63,620 nucleotides of DNA from Ophiosphaerella korrae (taxonomy: Eukaryota > Ascomycota > Dothideomycetes > Pleosporales > Phaeosphaeriaceae). A program made the position numbers and the translations under genes. Numbering within the stretch: position 1 is the stretch's first letter; each line of letters starts with the position of its first letter. Below the pieces are notes generated by a model. That model was not told the origin of the DNA, did not search any database, and worked only from the letters and a program-made list of their open reading frames with translations. This document shows, piece after piece, positions 62,333 to 63,620 of this stretch. The stretch lies in NCBI GenBank assembly GCA_028456385.1, contig JALNQF010000240.1:1-63620 (forward strand), read 5' to 3'.

Positions 62333-63620
62333 CCTATATAAGAGGTAAGGTAGAGAAATAGGTTTCGCTATACTTTAAGAAATACTTTACTAATAATAAT
62401 AGAAACTATAATAAGATATTTAAAGAATAGATTAAGTTTAAAGACAAAGTATAATAAGTATTTCTACTAGTAAACACGATAGTAGTAGTAGAGTACGTAA
62501 TATAGTAGCTATAATAATATAAAGTAGTAGTAGACTATACTAATAAATTCTAAAGCTACGCGATATAAATAGAATAGAATAATAAGTTATTAATAAAGAT
62601 ATTTTAATAAAAACTTAAGAGTAATATTTAAAGTAAGCTAGTACGTAGTAGAGCTATAATTAAGACGTTAGAGGACCTAATAGAAGAAGTAATTTAAGTT
62701 AATAACTATATATATAAATATATAGTAGAAGCTAAGAATAGTAAAGTACTACGTATAGATATTAAAAAGTATAAAGCTAAGTATAAGTACTAATATAAGA
62801 ATAACTAAGTTTAGAGTAGCTATAGATACTTTAGGCTAGACAAGATATACGTTAACAACGTAAACCTAGGAAAACAAGAATACTATTACTATAAGAACTC
62901 TAAAAGAGTAGAAAGCTAAAAATACTATAAGTATAGTAAAATAGAGTACTTAGTAAAGAATTACTAAGTAAAGAATAAGTTTATATAATAAATTAATATA
63001 CTTAAGAGGTAAGATAATAATAGAGAGGAAGAATAGGAAGTAATCTCTAGAGGAAGCTAAGAGAAGAGAGATTACAAGACTACAAACCTCTAGTAGTAGG
63101 ATATAAGTAAGAGATATAACTAGTATAAGATTACTATAAAGCTAAGTAACTTTATAATAGATAATAAAGTAGAAGCTATAAATATACTACTAAGAGTGCA
63201 AAGCTATATAAGGAGGTATTAGCTAAAGTAGACGTAAGCTAAGATAGATACCTTAGAATACCTTTAGCTATACTAGAGAAGAGTAGAGTATAGGCGCAAG
63301 ATAACGCTATATCTAAGAAAGCGAGTATATATAGCCTAGGACAAGAATAGAAAAGAAAACTAAGAGCTTAAGACCTCTAAATATAAAATAGTACTTAAAA
63401 TACTAAAGCTAAGGTAAGAGAATACTAAAGTATAAGATAGATTTATAAAAGAAATCTAGAGACTAGTAGATAGCTACTACTTAGTAAAAGAATAGTAAGA
63501 TAAAGAACGCTAGATACGTAAAGTAAAGTAAACCTAGTAATATAAATTATTATATACTAATAATAATTAGGCGCTAATTATTATAGATCTAGTATTAATA
63601 TAAGAACTATAATACTAGCT

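Larger units (their letters stand above)
55747..63620 (+). mobile_element. Second gypsy-type element G (gag), split by copia, runs off the window
   Basis: A gag of a different gypsy lineage is split by the copia insertion. Its first part is at about 56240-56391 and it resumes at 62333. After the break it has the retrotransposon-gag core (about 62340-62720) and a zinc-knuckle relic YYKYSKIEYLVKNY (about 62920-62962; the Cys/His positions read Tyr except one Glu-adjacent site). Downstream, 62970-63620 continues without a recognisable protease or RT inside the window. The region 55747-56240 should contain its LTR and leader; I could not fix the LTR ends. Confidence 0.6.

Overview
The window is a piece of a filamentous ascomycete (Pezizomycotina) genome with two contrasting compartments. 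About 27.7 kb on the left (1-27.78 kb) and 27 kb on the right (36.55-63.62 kb) are extremely AT-rich. They are nearly purged of CpA/TpG in favour of TpA, and every retroelement reading frame is peppered with TAG/TAA. Conserved Cys and His codons read as Tyr, and catalytic Asp codons read as Asn. This is the codon-level footprint of repeat-induced point mutation (RIP: C to T on both strands). Between them lies an island of about 8.7 kb with normal base composition.

Left AT block: an unidentified degenerate region (1-3.67 kb), then remnants of one large clade of Ty3/gypsy chromoviruses. They are A (+, 3' end with chromodomain and LTR), B (-), C (-, carrying a solo LTR with target-site duplication), D (+) and E (-). 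D and E lie tail to tail as a 12.5-kb imperfect palindrome. E is interrupted by a Tc1-type DNA transposon.

Island: one clearly functional gene, a full-size fungal PDR/ABCG multidrug transporter (29165-33617). A small intron near its 3' end rewrites the C-terminus. Downstream are a small membrane-protein-like reading frame broken by two C-to-T-type stops (34706-35131), a broken Fot1/pogo transposase fragment (about 36011-36350), and an unmutated copia-LTR-like repeat at the very edge of the AT block.

Right AT block: an inverted pair of RIP-mutated copia-LTR-like repeats, then a three-LTR gypsy composite (37710-49225) inside one 5-bp duplication (CTAGT). This fits a nested insertion followed by recombination. 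After an unassigned stretch come a truncated gypsy element F, an LTR, and a different gypsy-type gag (element G). The G gag is split by a complete Ty1/copia element (56392-62332) with 472-bp LTRs and the 5-bp duplication CCTAT.

The window therefore shows one apparently working gene inside mutated heterochromatin-like DNA. The points I consider most worth following are an apparently conserved antisense reading frame between chromodomain and 3' LTR in the chromovirus, the nested and recombined element architectures, LTRs with shared 3' halves but different 5' halves, and the contrast between mutated and unmutated repeat copies at the island edge. No rRNA, tRNA or CRISPR was recognised.
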